NCBI GenBank assembly: GCA_964034945.1
Contig: OZ035962.1
Location: 76,089,942-76,153,941, forward strand
DNA: 64,000 nt
From: Chrysopilus asiliformis
Taxonomy: Eukaryota; Arthropoda; Insecta; Diptera; Rhagionidae
Direction: 5' to 3'
Shown here piece by piece: positions 22,477 to 33,868 of the stretch; within the stretch, counting starts at the first letter, position 1; each line of letters starts with the position of its first letter. A program made the translations under genes and the position numbers. The notes below the pieces were generated by a model. The model was not told the DNA's origin and ran no database searches. It worked only from the letters and a program-made list of their open reading frames with translations.

Positions 22477-25400
22477 TCTGTCAGTCTGTCAGTCTGTCAG
22501 TCTGTCAGTCTGTCAGTCTGTCAGTCTGTCAGTCTGTCAGTCTGTCAGTCTGTCAGTCTGTCAGTCTGTCAGTCTGTCAGTCTGTCAGTCTGTCAGTCTG
22601 TCAGTCTGTCAGTCTGTCAGTCTGTCAGTCTGTCAGTCTGTCAGTCTGTCAGTCTGTCAGTCTGTCAGTCTGTCAGTCTGTCAGTCTGTCAGTCTGTCAG
22701 TCTGTCAGTCTGTCAGTCTGTCAGTCTGTCAGTCTGTCAGTCTGTCAGTCTGTCAGTCTGTCAGTCTGTCAGTCTGTCAGTCTGTCAGTCTGTCAGTCTG
22801 TCAGTCTGTCAGTCTGTCAGTCTGTCAGTCTGTCAGTCTGTCAGTCTGTCAGTCTGTCAGTCTGTCAGTCTGTCAGTCTGTCAGTCTGTCAGTCTGTCAG
22901 TCTGTCAGTCTGTCAGTCTGTCAGTCTGTCAGTCTGTCAGTCTGTCAGTCTGTCAGTCTGTCAGTCTGTCAGTCTGTCAGTCTGTCAGTCTGTCAGTCTG
23001 TCAGTCTGTCAGTCTGTCAGTCTGTCAGTCTGTCAGTCTGTCAGTCTGTCAGTCTGTCAGTCTGTCAGTCTGTCAGTCTGTCAGTCTGTCAGTCTGTCAG
23101 TCTGTCAGTCTGTCAGTCTGTCAGTCTGTCAGTCTGTCAGTCTGTCAGTCTGTCAGTCTGTCAGTCTGTCAGTCTGTCAGTCTGTCAGTCTGTCAGTCTG
23201 TCAGTCTGTCAGTCTGTCAGTCTGTCAGTCTGTCAGTCTGTCAGTCTGTCAGTCTGTCAGTCTGTCAGTCTGTCAGTCTGTCAGTCTGTCAGTCTGTCAG
23301 TCTGTCAGTCTGTCAGTCTGTCAGTCTGTCAGTCTGTCAGTCTGTCAGTCTGTCAGTCTGTCAGTCTGTCAGTCTGTCAGTCTGTCAGTCTGTCAGTCTG
23401 TCAGTCTGTCAGTCTGTCAGTCTGTCAGTCTGTCAGTCTGTCAGTCTGTCAGTCTGTCAGTCTGTCAGTCTGTCAGTCTGTCAGTCTGTCAGTCTGTCAG
23501 TCTGTCAGTCTGTCAGTCTGTCAGTCTGTCAGTCTGTCAGTCTGTCAGTCTGTCAGTCTGTCAGTCTGTCAGTCTGTCAGTCTGTCAGTCTGTCAGTCTG
23601 TCAGTCTGTCAGTCTGTCAGTCTGTCAGTCTGTCAGTCTGTCAGTCTGTCAGTCTGTCAGTCTGTCAGTCTGTCAGTCTGTCAGTCTGTCAGTCTGTCAG
23701 TCTGTCAGTCTGTCAGTCTGTCAGTCTGTCAGTCTGTCAGTCTGTCAGTCTGTCAGTCTGTCAGTCTGTCAGTCTGTCAGTCTGTCAGTCTGTCAGTCTG
23801 TCAGTCTGTCAGTCTGTCAGTCTGTCAGTCTGTCAGTCTGTCAGTCTGTCAGTCTGTCAGTCTGTCAGTCTGTCAGTCTGTCAGTCTGTCAGTCTGTCAG
23901 TCTGTCAGTCTGTCAGTCTGTCAGTCTGTCAGTCTGTCAGTCTGTCAGTCTGTCAGTCTGTCAGTCTGTCAGTCTGTCAGTCTGTCAGTCTGTCAGTCTG
24001 TCAGTCTGTCAGTCTGTCAGTCTGTCAGTCTGTCAGTCTGTCAGTCTGTCAGTCTGTCAGTCTGTCAGTCTGTCAGTCTGTCAGTCTGTCAGTCTGTCAG
24101 TCTGTCAGTCTGTCAGTCTGTCAGTCTGTCAGTCTGTCAGTCTGTCAGTCTGTCAGTCTGTCAGTCTGTCAGTCTGTCAGTCTGTCAGTCTGTCAGTCTG
24201 TCAGTCTGTCAGTCTGTCAGTCTGTCAGTCTGTCAGTCTGTCAGTCTGTCAGTCTGTCAGTCTGTCAGTCTGTCAGTCTGTCAGTCTGTCAGTCTGTCAG
24301 TCTGTCAGTCTGTCAGTCTGTCAGTCTGTCAGTCTGTCAGTCTGTCAGTCTGTCAGTCTGTCAGTCTGTCAGTCTGTCAGTCTGTCAGTCTGTCAGTCTG
24401 TCAGTCTGTCAGTCTGTCAGTCTGTCAGTCTGTCAGTCTGTCAGTCTGTCAGTCTGTCAGTCTGTCAGTCTGTCAGTCTGTCAGTCTGTCAGTCTGTCAG
24501 TCTGTCAGTCTGTCAGTCTGTCAGTCTGTCAGTCTGTCAGTCTGTCAGTCTGTCAGTCTGTCAGTCTGTCAGTCTGTCAGTCTGTCAGTCTGTCAGTCTG
24601 TCAGTCTGTCAGTCTGTCAGTCTGTCAGTCTGTCAGTCTGTCAGTCTGTCAGTCTGTCAGTCTGTCAGTCTGTCAGTCTGTCAGTCTGTCAGTCTGTCAG
24701 TCTGTCAGTCTGTCAGTCTGTCAGTCTGTCAGTCTGTCAGTCTGTCAGTCTGTCAGTCTGTCAGTCTGTCAGTCTGTCAGTCTGTCAGTCTGTCAGTCTG
24801 TCAGTCTGTCAGTCTGTCAGTCTGTCAGTCTGTCAGTCTGTCAGTCTGTCAGTCTGTCAGTCTGTCAGTCTGTCAGTCTGTCAGTCTGTCAGTCTGTCAG
24901 TCTGTCAGTCTGTCAGTCTGTCAGTCTGTCAGTCTGTCAGTCTGTCAGTCTGTCAGTCTGTCAGTCTGTCAGTCTGTCAGTCTGTCAGTCTGTCAGTCTG
25001 TCAGTCTGTCAGTCTGTCAGTCTGTCAGTCTGTCAGTCTGTCAGTCTGTCAGTCTGTCAGTCTGTCAGTCTGTCAGTCTGTCAGTCTGTCAGTCTGTCAG
25101 TCTGTCAGTCTGTCAGTCTGTCAGTCTGTCAGTCTGTCAGTCTGTCAGTCTGTCAGTCTGTCAGTCTGTCAGTCTGTCAGTCTGTCAGTCTGTCAGTCTG
25201 TCAGTCTGTCAGTCTGTCAGTCTGTCAGTCTGTCAGTCTGTCAGTCTGTCAGTCTGTCAGTCTGTCAGTCTGTCAGTCTGTCAGTCTGTCAGTCTGTCAG
25301 TCTGTCAGTCTGTCAGTCTGTCAGTCTGTCAGTCTGTCAGTCTGTCAGTCTGTCAGTCTGTCAGTCTGTCAGTCTGTCAGTCTGTCAGTCTGTCAGTCTG

Positions 25401-26780
25401 TCAGTCTGTCAGTCTGTCAGTCTGTCAGTCTGTCAGTCTGTCAGTCTGTCAGTCTGTCAGTCTGTCAGTCTGTCAGTCTGTCAGTCTGTCAGTCTGTCAG
25501 TCTGTCAGTCTGTCAGTCTGTCAGTCTGTCAGTCTGTCAGTCTGTCAGTCTGTCAGTCTGTCAGTCTGTCAGTCTGTCAGTCTGTCAGTCTGTCAGTCTG
25601 TCAGTCTGTCAGTCTGTCAGTCTGTCAGTCTGTCAGTCTGTCAGTCTGTCAGTCTGTCAGTCTGTCAGTCTGTCAGTCTGTCAGTCTGTCAGTCTGTCAG
25701 TCTGTCAGTCTGTCAGTCTGTCAGTCTGTCAGTCTGTCAGTCTGTCAGTCTGTCAGTCTGTCAGTCTGTCAGTCTGTCAGTCTGTCAGTCTGTCAGTCTG
25801 TCAGTCTGTCAGTCTGTCAGTCTGTCAGTCTGTCAGTCTGTCAGTCTGTCAGTCTGTCAGTCTGTCAGTCTGTCAGTCTGTCAGTCTGTCAGTCTGTCAG
25901 TCTGTCAGTCTGTCAGTCTGTCAGTCTGTCAGTCTGTCAGTCTGTCAGTCTGTCAGTCTGTCAGTCTGTCAGTCTGTCAGTCTGTCAGTCTGTCAGTCTG
26001 TCAGTCTGTCAGTCTGTCAGTCTGTCAGTCTGTCAGTCTGTCAGTCTGTCAGTCTGTCAGTCTGTCAGTCTGTCAGTCTGTCAGTCTGTCAGTCTGTCAG
26101 TCTGTCAGTCTGTCAGTCTGTCAGTCTGTCAGTCTGTCAGTCTGTCAGTCTGTCAGTCTGTCAGTCTGTCAGTCTGTCAGTCTGTCAGTCTGTCAGTCTG
26201 TCAGTCTGTCAGTCTGTCAGTCTGTCAGTCTGTCAGTCTGTCAGTCTGTCAGTCTGTCAGTCTGTCAGTCTGTCAGTCTGTCAGTCTGTCAGTCTGTCAG
26301 TCTGTCAGTCTGTCAGTCTGTCAGTCTGTCAGTCTGTCAGTCTGTCAGTCTGTCAGTCTGTCAGTCTGTCAGTCTGTCAGTCTGTCAGTCTGTCAGTCTG
26401 TCAGTCTGTCAGTCTGTCAGTCTGTCAGTCTGTCAGTCTGTCAGTCTGTCAGTCTGTCAGTCTGTCAGTCTGTCAGTCTGTCAGTCTGTCAGTCTGTCAG
26501 TCTGTCAGTCTGTCAGTCTGTCAGTCTGTCAGTCTGTCAGTCTGTCAGTCTGTCAGTCTGTCAGTCTGTCAGTCTGTCAGTCTGTCAGTCTGTCAGTCTG
26601 TCAGTCTGTCAGTCTGTCAGTCTGTCAGTCTGTCAGTCTGTCAGTCTGTCAGTCTGTCAGTCTGTCAGTCTGTCAGTCTGTCAGTCTGTCAGTCTGTCAG
26701 TCTGTCAGTCTGTCAGTCTGTCAGTCTGTCAGTCTGTCAGTCTGTCAGTCTGTCAGTCTGTCAGTCTGTCAGTCTGTCAG

Positions 26781-26782
<2 letters not shown>
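22477..26782 (+). repeat. perfect (TCTGTCAG)n array, left part, 4306 bp
   Basis: 538 units plus two bases, with no substitution or indel visible in the given sequence. Because 8 is not a multiple of 3, every + strand frame encodes the same SVCQSVSL octapeptide. On the minus strand each frame meets TGA every 24 bases. The 1458- and 1578-codon open frames here are therefore products of the repeat and not genes. The array ends abruptly in the 38-T tail of the LINE. Confidence 0.97.
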
Positions 26783-26824
<42 letters not shown>

Positions 26825-29064
26825 GGGAGGTGGAAATCTTCGAAAGACTCTGGCCGCTTAAGCGGCCAGGTGTGGGATTTTTACCCACTAAAACCACCCC
26901 CACTCTTTCTGCTCCCCGCGGGACCACCGCTAGGCATTACTTCGCGGGGAGAGATTGCGGCCTACAGGGCCCCTCTTCGCACTACGTTCTGCTGTTTTTC
27001 TCCAGTTGTGCAAGGTCCTTCAGTACATAGGCTGCCATGTCACACACTGCATCCCAATTCTTTCTGCTTTCGAGCATATGCTTCACTATATTTTCTGGGG
27101 TCACCAGCTCGTTACAAATGACTTGCAATTTCGCTCGAGCCCCATTGTACCTCGGGCAGTGGAAAAAGACGTGCTCAGCATCCTCGGTTGTTAGTGCACC
27201 ACAGTGCGTGCAACCTGGATTATCTGCAATCTTAAACCTATGCAGGTATGACTGATAGCTACCATGTCCTGTTAATAGTTGTGTGACATAGTAGTTCACT
27301 TCGCCGTGCTTCCTGTTAACCCAGTCCATGATGTTGGGAATCAGTCTCCTTGTCCATCGACCCTTTCGGGACCTATCCCATCGCCTCTGCCACTCTTCTA
27401 TGTTACTGTGTCTGACTTGGCGTTCTCCCTGATTGGTTCCTTTCTGCTTTCTCTCATAGTAGAGATTCTTCGCTTCCTTTGCAAGAATGTCGATGGGGAC
27501 CAAACCTGCAATAACATGTGCTGCATCCGTTGATGTGGTGCGATATGCACTAATTATCCTTAGGGCACATCTTCTGTAGGTTCCCTCTATTGCATGGCAG
27601 TAAGAGGACACGCTAGTTTTGTCTGCCCATATTGGCGCACCGTACATTATTATGGACCTGACTACTCCACTTAGGAGTCGCCTCTTCTGCTGTTTCGGTC
27701 CACCTATATTTGGCATCATTCTACTCAGTTCAGCACATGTCTGAGCAGCTTTGTTACCAGCATACTCCAGATGCTTCTTGAAGTTCAGCCTGCTATCTAT
27801 GCAAACGCCTAGGTACTTGAGATGTGGTTCCGTGCGTATTGCACAGTCTCCGACCCTTATCATTGCTGTCTCCAGCACCTTGCGACTTGAGACCAACACT
27901 GCCTCTGTTTTGTGCTCCGCCAGTTGTAGACCAGCTTTTCCAAGCCAGCTCCTCACTGCCAGGATAGCAATATTGGTCTTTGACACAGCATCCTCCAAGA
28001 ATTTCGCCGTAACAACTAGCGCTACATCATCAGCATAGCCGATTATCTTGACACCGTCGGGTACCGGTACTCGGAGTATGCCATCGTACATGGCGTTCCA
28101 TAGGAGCGGACCTAAGACTGACCCTTGGGGCACTCCACCAGTGGTCACATAATACTCCGTCTTTTCGGATGTGTCATATCCTACGCTTAAAGTAGCTATC
28201 GACCATTCGGCTCAGGTAAGTGGGTATGTTCCACCCTGCGAGTGCTTCCGTTATGCGCGACCAATTCGCAGAGTTGAAGGCATTTTTAACGTCCAGTGTA
28301 ACCATTAGGCAGTACTCTTTTGAGCCTCGGTTCCAGCTTTTCCCTTCTATGGCCTCTCGTGCGGTTCTTACAAGCTCATCAATGGCGTCAACCGTGGACC
28401 TCGCCGTTCTGAAACCGTATTGTCGCTGGGCTAGTCCTCCTGCTTCCACAATGGCCGCATCCAGTCTGTCACATAAGATTCGCTCCAGAACCTTTCCTGC
28501 CGTGTCTAGCATGCAAAGTGGGCGGTAGCCGGAGGGATCCTCTGGTGGTTTGTTAGCCTTTGGAACTAGAACTAACCGTTGTTTCTTCCACCGGTCCGGG
28601 AAAACTCCCTCGTTCAGACATGCTTTGTACAACTTCATTAATGTATCTGGATGTAATTTAGCCGCGGTTTTAAAAGCTCGGTTGGGTATGCCATCTGGAC
28701 CAGGTGCTTTTTTGTCCCCAAATCTTTCGGTTGCACGTAATATTTCATCCTTCGTAAGGTCCGGGACGTTGAAGTTCTGGTGCTCTGTAGCCAACTGGTT
28801 CTCATAATTCTCTTGTCTAGGGAAGAGTTCCTTCACTATCTCTCTCAGCAACGTTGGGCATCTTGGAGCTGGTTTCCTATAGCATGGGAGTTTTTTCCTT
28901 ACGAGCCTGTACGCCGTTCCCCATGGCTCTTCTTCCGCTTGGTTAATTAGATCCAAAAAACTTTTGTTTTTGCTCTCTTTGATGGCGTGTTTCAGCTCTT
29001 TTTTTGCGGCCTTGTACTGCTGGTGTAGCTGTTGGTGTTCTGCGTCATCTCTCGAGCGCTGGTG
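26783..29064 (-). mobile_element. 5'-truncated R1-clade LINE inserted in the octamer array
   Basis: Read on the minus strand, the element enters from the array at about 29064 already inside ORF2. It runs through the reverse transcriptase and C-terminal zinc knuckle, has a 3' UTR of about 160 bp (26821-26981) and ends in a pure A38 tail (26783-26820). ORF1 and the ORF2 endonuclease are missing. Truncation at the 5' end plus a poly(A) tail is the signature of target-primed reverse transcription. The long unbroken A-tail suggests a fairly recent insertion. Target duplication cannot be seen directly because the target is repetitive. Confidence 0.92.
26982..29061 (-). pseudogene. R1-clade LINE ORF2 (reverse transcriptase), frameshifted and truncated
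   Basis: ORF2 would copy element RNA into the chromosome. The frame is open from 29061 with no start codon. It contains YKAAKKELKHAIKESK, PGPDGIPNRAF, YRPLCMLDTAGKVLERIL, QYGFRTARSTVDAIDEL and the first catalytic Asp in TLDVKNAFN. A one-base frameshift near 28175-28190 ends this frame (stop at 28174-28176). The second frame continues with GVPQGSVLGPLLWN, the catalytic YADDVALVV, LKYLGVCID, PNIGGPKQQKRRLL and YGAPIWAD. A C-terminal knuckle follows (C-x2-C-x9-H-x4-C in CTHCGALTTEDAEHVFFHC), and the frame stops at 26982. IGGP, YGAPIWAD and the RISAYRT-like block are typical of the R1 clade. The endonuclease domain is absent and the frameshift splits the polymerase, so the copy is dead. Confidence 0.92.
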
Positions 29065-32000
29065 TCTGTCAGTCTGTCAGTCTGTCAGTCTGTCAGTCTG
29101 TCAGTCTGTCAGTCTGTCAGTCTGTCAGTCTGTCAGTCTGTCAGTCTGTCAGTCTGTCAGTCTGTCAGTCTGTCAGTCTGTCAGTCTGTCAGTCTGTCAG
29201 TCTGTCAGTCTGTCAGTCTGTCAGTCTGTCAGTCTGTCAGTCTGTCAGTCTGTCAGTCTGTCAGTCTGTCAGTCTGTCAGTCTGTCAGTCTGTCAGTCTG
29301 TCAGTCTGTCAGTCTGTCAGTCTGTCAGTCTGTCAGTCTGTCAGTCTGTCAGTCTGTCAGTCTGTCAGTCTGTCAGTCTGTCAGTCTGTCAGTCTGTCAG
29401 TCTGTCAGTCTGTCAGTCTGTCAGTCTGTCAGTCTGTCAGTCTGTCAGTCTGTCAGTCTGTCAGTCTGTCAGTCTGTCAGTCTGTCAGTCTGTCAGTCTG
29501 TCAGTCTGTCAGTCTGTCAGTCTGTCAGTCTGTCAGTCTGTCAGTCTGTCAGTCTGTCAGTCTGTCAGTCTGTCAGTCTGTCAGTCTGTCAGTCTGTCAG
29601 TCTGTCAGTCTGTCAGTCTGTCAGTCTGTCAGTCTGTCAGTCTGTCAGTCTGTCAGTCTGTCAGTCTGTCAGTCTGTCAGTCTGTCAGTCTGTCAGTCTG
29701 TCAGTCTGTCAGTCTGTCAGTCTGTCAGTCTGTCAGTCTGTCAGTCTGTCAGTCTGTCAGTCTGTCAGTCTGTCAGTCTGTCAGTCTGTCAGTCTGTCAG
29801 TCTGTCAGTCTGTCAGTCTGTCAGTCTGTCAGTCTGTCAGTCTGTCAGTCTGTCAGTCTGTCAGTCTGTCAGTCTGTCAGTCTGTCAGTCTGTCAGTCTG
29901 TCAGTCTGTCAGTCTGTCAGTCTGTCAGTCTGTCAGTCTGTCAGTCTGTCAGTCTGTCAGTCTGTCAGTCTGTCAGTCTGTCAGTCTGTCAGTCTGTCAG
30001 TCTGTCAGTCTGTCAGTCTGTCAGTCTGTCAGTCTGTCAGTCTGTCAGTCTGTCAGTCTGTCAGTCTGTCAGTCTGTCAGTCTGTCAGTCTGTCAGTCTG
30101 TCAGTCTGTCAGTCTGTCAGTCTGTCAGTCTGTCAGTCTGTCAGTCTGTCAGTCTGTCAGTCTGTCAGTCTGTCAGTCTGTCAGTCTGTCAGTCTGTCAG
30201 TCTGTCAGTCTGTCAGTCTGTCAGTCTGTCAGTCTGTCAGTCTGTCAGTCTGTCAGTCTGTCAGTCTGTCAGTCTGTCAGTCTGTCAGTCTGTCAGTCTG
30301 TCAGTCTGTCAGTCTGTCAGTCTGTCAGTCTGTCAGTCTGTCAGTCTGTCAGTCTGTCAGTCTGTCAGTCTGTCAGTCTGTCAGTCTGTCAGTCTGTCAG
30401 TCTGTCAGTCTGTCAGTCTGTCAGTCTGTCAGTCTGTCAGTCTGTCAGTCTGTCAGTCTGTCAGTCTGTCAGTCTGTCAGTCTGTCAGTCTGTCAGTCTG
30501 TCAGTCTGTCAGTCTGTCAGTCTGTCAGTCTGTCAGTCTGTCAGTCTGTCAGTCTGTCAGTCTGTCAGTCTGTCAGTCTGTCAGTCTGTCAGTCTGTCAG
30601 TCTGTCAGTCTGTCAGTCTGTCAGTCTGTCAGTCTGTCAGTCTGTCAGTCTGTCAGTCTGTCAGTCTGTCAGTCTGTCAGTCTGTCAGTCTGTCAGTCTG
30701 TCAGTCTGTCAGTCTGTCAGTCTGTCAGTCTGTCAGTCTGTCAGTCTGTCAGTCTGTCAGTCTGTCAGTCTGTCAGTCTGTCAGTCTGTCAGTCTGTCAG
30801 TCTGTCAGTCTGTCAGTCTGTCAGTCTGTCAGTCTGTCAGTCTGTCAGTCTGTCAGTCTGTCAGTCTGTCAGTCTGTCAGTCTGTCAGTCTGTCAGTCTG
30901 TCAGTCTGTCAGTCTGTCAGTCTGTCAGTCTGTCAGTCTGTCAGTCTGTCAGTCTGTCAGTCTGTCAGTCTGTCAGTCTGTCAGTCTGTCAGTCTGTCAG
31001 TCTGTCAGTCTGTCAGTCTGTCAGTCTGTCAGTCTGTCAGTCTGTCAGTCTGTCAGTCTGTCAGTCTGTCAGTCTGTCAGTCTGTCAGTCTGTCAGTCTG
31101 TCAGTCTGTCAGTCTGTCAGTCTGTCAGTCTGTCAGTCTGTCAGTCTGTCAGTCTGTCAGTCTGTCAGTCTGTCAGTCTGTCAGTCTGTCAGTCTGTCAG
31201 TCTGTCAGTCTGTCAGTCTGTCAGTCTGTCAGTCTGTCAGTCTGTCAGTCTGTCAGTCTGTCAGTCTGTCAGTCTGTCAGTCTGTCAGTCTGTCAGTCTG
31301 TCAGTCTGTCAGTCTGTCAGTCTGTCAGTCTGTCAGTCTGTCAGTCTGTCAGTCTGTCAGTCTGTCAGTCTGTCAGTCTGTCAGTCTGTCAGTCTGTCAG
31401 TCTGTCAGTCTGTCAGTCTGTCAGTCTGTCAGTCTGTCAGTCTGTCAGTCTGTCAGTCTGTCAGTCTGTCAGTCTGTCAGTCTGTCAGTCTGTCAGTCTG
31501 TCAGTCTGTCAGTCTGTCAGTCTGTCAGTCTGTCAGTCTGTCAGTCTGTCAGTCTGTCAGTCTGTCAGTCTGTCAGTCTGTCAGTCTGTCAGTCTGTCAG
31601 TCTGTCAGTCTGTCAGTCTGTCAGTCTGTCAGTCTGTCAGTCTGTCAGTCTGTCAGTCTGTCAGTCTGTCAGTCTGTCAGTCTGTCAGTCTGTCAGTCTG
31701 TCAGTCTGTCAGTCTGTCAGTCTGTCAGTCTGTCAGTCTGTCAGTCTGTCAGTCTGTCAGTCTGTCAGTCTGTCAGTCTGTCAGTCTGTCAGTCTGTCAG
31801 TCTGTCAGTCTGTCAGTCTGTCAGTCTGTCAGTCTGTCAGTCTGTCAGTCTGTCAGTCTGTCAGTCTGTCAGTCTGTCAGTCTGTCAGTCTGTCAGTCTG
31901 TCAGTCTGTCAGTCTGTCAGTCTGTCAGTCTGTCAGTCTGTCAGTCTGTCAGTCTGTCAGTCTGTCAGTCTGTCAGTCTGTCAGTCTGTCAGTCTGTCAG

Positions 32001-33109
32001 TCTGTCAGTCTGTCAGTCTGTCAGTCTGTCAGTCTGTCAGTCTGTCAGTCTGTCAGTCTGTCAGTCTGTCAGTCTGTCAGTCTGTCAGTCTGTCAGTCTG
32101 TCAGTCTGTCAGTCTGTCAGTCTGTCAGTCTGTCAGTCTGTCAGTCTGTCAGTCTGTCAGTCTGTCAGTCTGTCAGTCTGTCAGTCTGTCAGTCTGTCAG
32201 TCTGTCAGTCTGTCAGTCTGTCAGTCTGTCAGTCTGTCAGTCTGTCAGTCTGTCAGTCTGTCAGTCTGTCAGTCTGTCAGTCTGTCAGTCTGTCAGTCTG
32301 TCAGTCTGTCAGTCTGTCAGTCTGTCAGTCTGTCAGTCTGTCAGTCTGTCAGTCTGTCAGTCTGTCAGTCTGTCAGTCTGTCAGTCTGTCAGTCTGTCAG
32401 TCTGTCAGTCTGTCAGTCTGTCAGTCTGTCAGTCTGTCAGTCTGTCAGTCTGTCAGTCTGTCAGTCTGTCAGTCTGTCAGTCTGTCAGTCTGTCAGTCTG
32501 TCAGTCTGTCAGTCTGTCAGTCTGTCAGTCTGTCAGTCTGTCAGTCTGTCAGTCTGTCAGTCTGTCAGTCTGTCAGTCTGTCAGTCTGTCAGTCTGTCAG
32601 TCTGTCAGTCTGTCAGTCTGTCAGTCTGTCAGTCTGTCAGTCTGTCAGTCTGTCAGTCTGTCAGTCTGTCAGTCTGTCAGTCTGTCAGTCTGTCAGTCTG
32701 TCAGTCTGTCAGTCTGTCAGTCTGTCAGTCTGTCAGTCTGTCAGTCTGTCAGTCTGTCAGTCTGTCAGTCTGTCAGTCTGTCAGTCTGTCAGTCTGTCAG
32801 TCTGTCAGTCTGTCAGTCTGTCAGTCTGTCAGTCTGTCAGTCTGTCAGTCTGTCAGTCTGTCAGTCTGTCAGTCTGTCAGTCTGTCAGTCTGTCAGTCTG
32901 TCAGTCTGTCAGTCTGTCAGTCTGTCAGTCTGTCAGTCTGTCAGTCTGTCAGTCTGTCAGTCTGTCAGTCTGTCAGTCTGTCAGTCTGTCAGTCTGTCAG
33001 TCTGTCAGTCGGTCAGTCTGTCAGTCTGTCAGTCTGTCAGTCTGTCAGTCTGTCAGTCTGTCAGTCTGTCAGTCTGTCAGTCTGTCAGTCTGTCAGTCTG
33101 TCAGTCTGT
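29065..33109 (+). repeat. near-perfect (TCTGTCAG)n array, right part, 4045 bp
   Basis: 505 units plus five bases with one substitution seen (T to G at 33011, close to the right edge). It is the same unit and strand as 22477-26782. All + strand frames again encode SVCQSVSL repeats; the frames of 1367-1403 codons are repeat artefacts. It ends at GTGTACAAGATTTC, the flank found next to the short tracts of other family A copies. Confidence 0.97.
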
Positions 33110-33868
33110 GTACAAGATTTCTCAAAAACGAATAGAGCTAGCGCCATGAAATTTTATAGGCATGTTGGGTCCTGAAATGGGACGATCCTATCAACTTTTG
33201 GTGGAAATCCGTTAACCGGAAGTATCCAAAATGGCGGTTTTTCAAAAATCGCAATTTCGTTTTTCTCGATTTACTCCCAAACTACGCGTTTTTTAGTGGC
33301 CTTAAGTATGACAAAACTTGGAGAAAATAAAATTTCCCACACTTTTGTCTTGAGCTATAACTCAATATGTCAACCTGTTATCGAGATAAACCGTTATTTC
33401 CAAAAAAAAAACAGTTTTTTGCGATTGTCTCGAAAACTAACGGGTTTTTGCTGACTGAATGTATGAAGTGAATTAATGAGAATGGCATTCTGCACAATTT
33501 TGTTTCTTACCGTTATCCATTATCTTTTACCGTTATTGAGATATTTTCATAAATATGTAAAAAATCATATTTTTGCGAATAATTTGCAAACTAACGGTTT
33601 TTCGACAAATTAATTTAAGGAAGAATTGGAGATGTTAAAATGTTCTACCTTTTTGCCATTTACCGTAAATTGATATTTTTTACCGTTCTCAAGTTATCTC
33701 AAATTTTGTACGTTTTTGATGTTTTTGAATAAACCAAGAATTTATTGGGAGGTCGTCGTAGGTTGACAACGCGATAGGGCTCTAGGGTAAATTGCGCAGG
33801 GTCGTAGATTTTGTAGAAGAAAGTTTTGTGTTGACCACAACTGATATTTTTCTTAGTTCTTATAACTA
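33110..33868 (+). repeat. family A right-hand unique part
   Basis: AT-rich sequence with AATGGCGGTTTTTCAAAAAT, repeated TACCGTTAT phrases and GTGTTGACCACAACTGATAT near the end. Its reverse complement is recognisable at 56190-56600 and in part at 62270-62420. No coding potential. Confidence 0.65.

Larger units (their letters stand above)
22347..33868 (+). repeat. dispersed repeat family A, copy 1, with giant octamer array and nested LINE
   Basis: The left part (TACTTTCTTCTACGG, ATTGTATTCATGA, then AAACATTTCCCGATCACTCC) matches in reverse at 57290-57375 and 63379-63450. The right part after the array (GTACAAGATTTCTCAAAAAC, then GCCATGAAATTTTATAGGCA, AATGGCGGTTTTTC) matches in reverse at 56560-57245 and 63000-63165. 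So the array is an internal component of a dispersed element, not a free satellite. The right end near 33830 reads GTTTTGTGTTGACCACAACT. The element class is unknown; no ORF survives outside the array. Confidence 0.75.

Noticed and set aside
22385..27121. Open frames of 1458 and 1578 codons
   Set aside because: They are readings of the (TCTGTCAG)n array; all three frames give the same octapeptide, with no gene structure around them.
27037..28807. Several + strand ORFs between the arrays
   Set aside because: They are shadows of the minus-strand reverse transcriptase, which has clear conserved motifs.
22477..33109. CRISPR-like or telomeric interpretation of the array
   Set aside because: There are no spacers between the units, the unit is not an insect telomere repeat (TTAGG), and the flanks belong to a dispersed element.
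28964..33175. Open frames of 1367-1403 codons
   Set aside because: Same repeat artefact; their N-terminal parts are antisense to the LINE ORF2.
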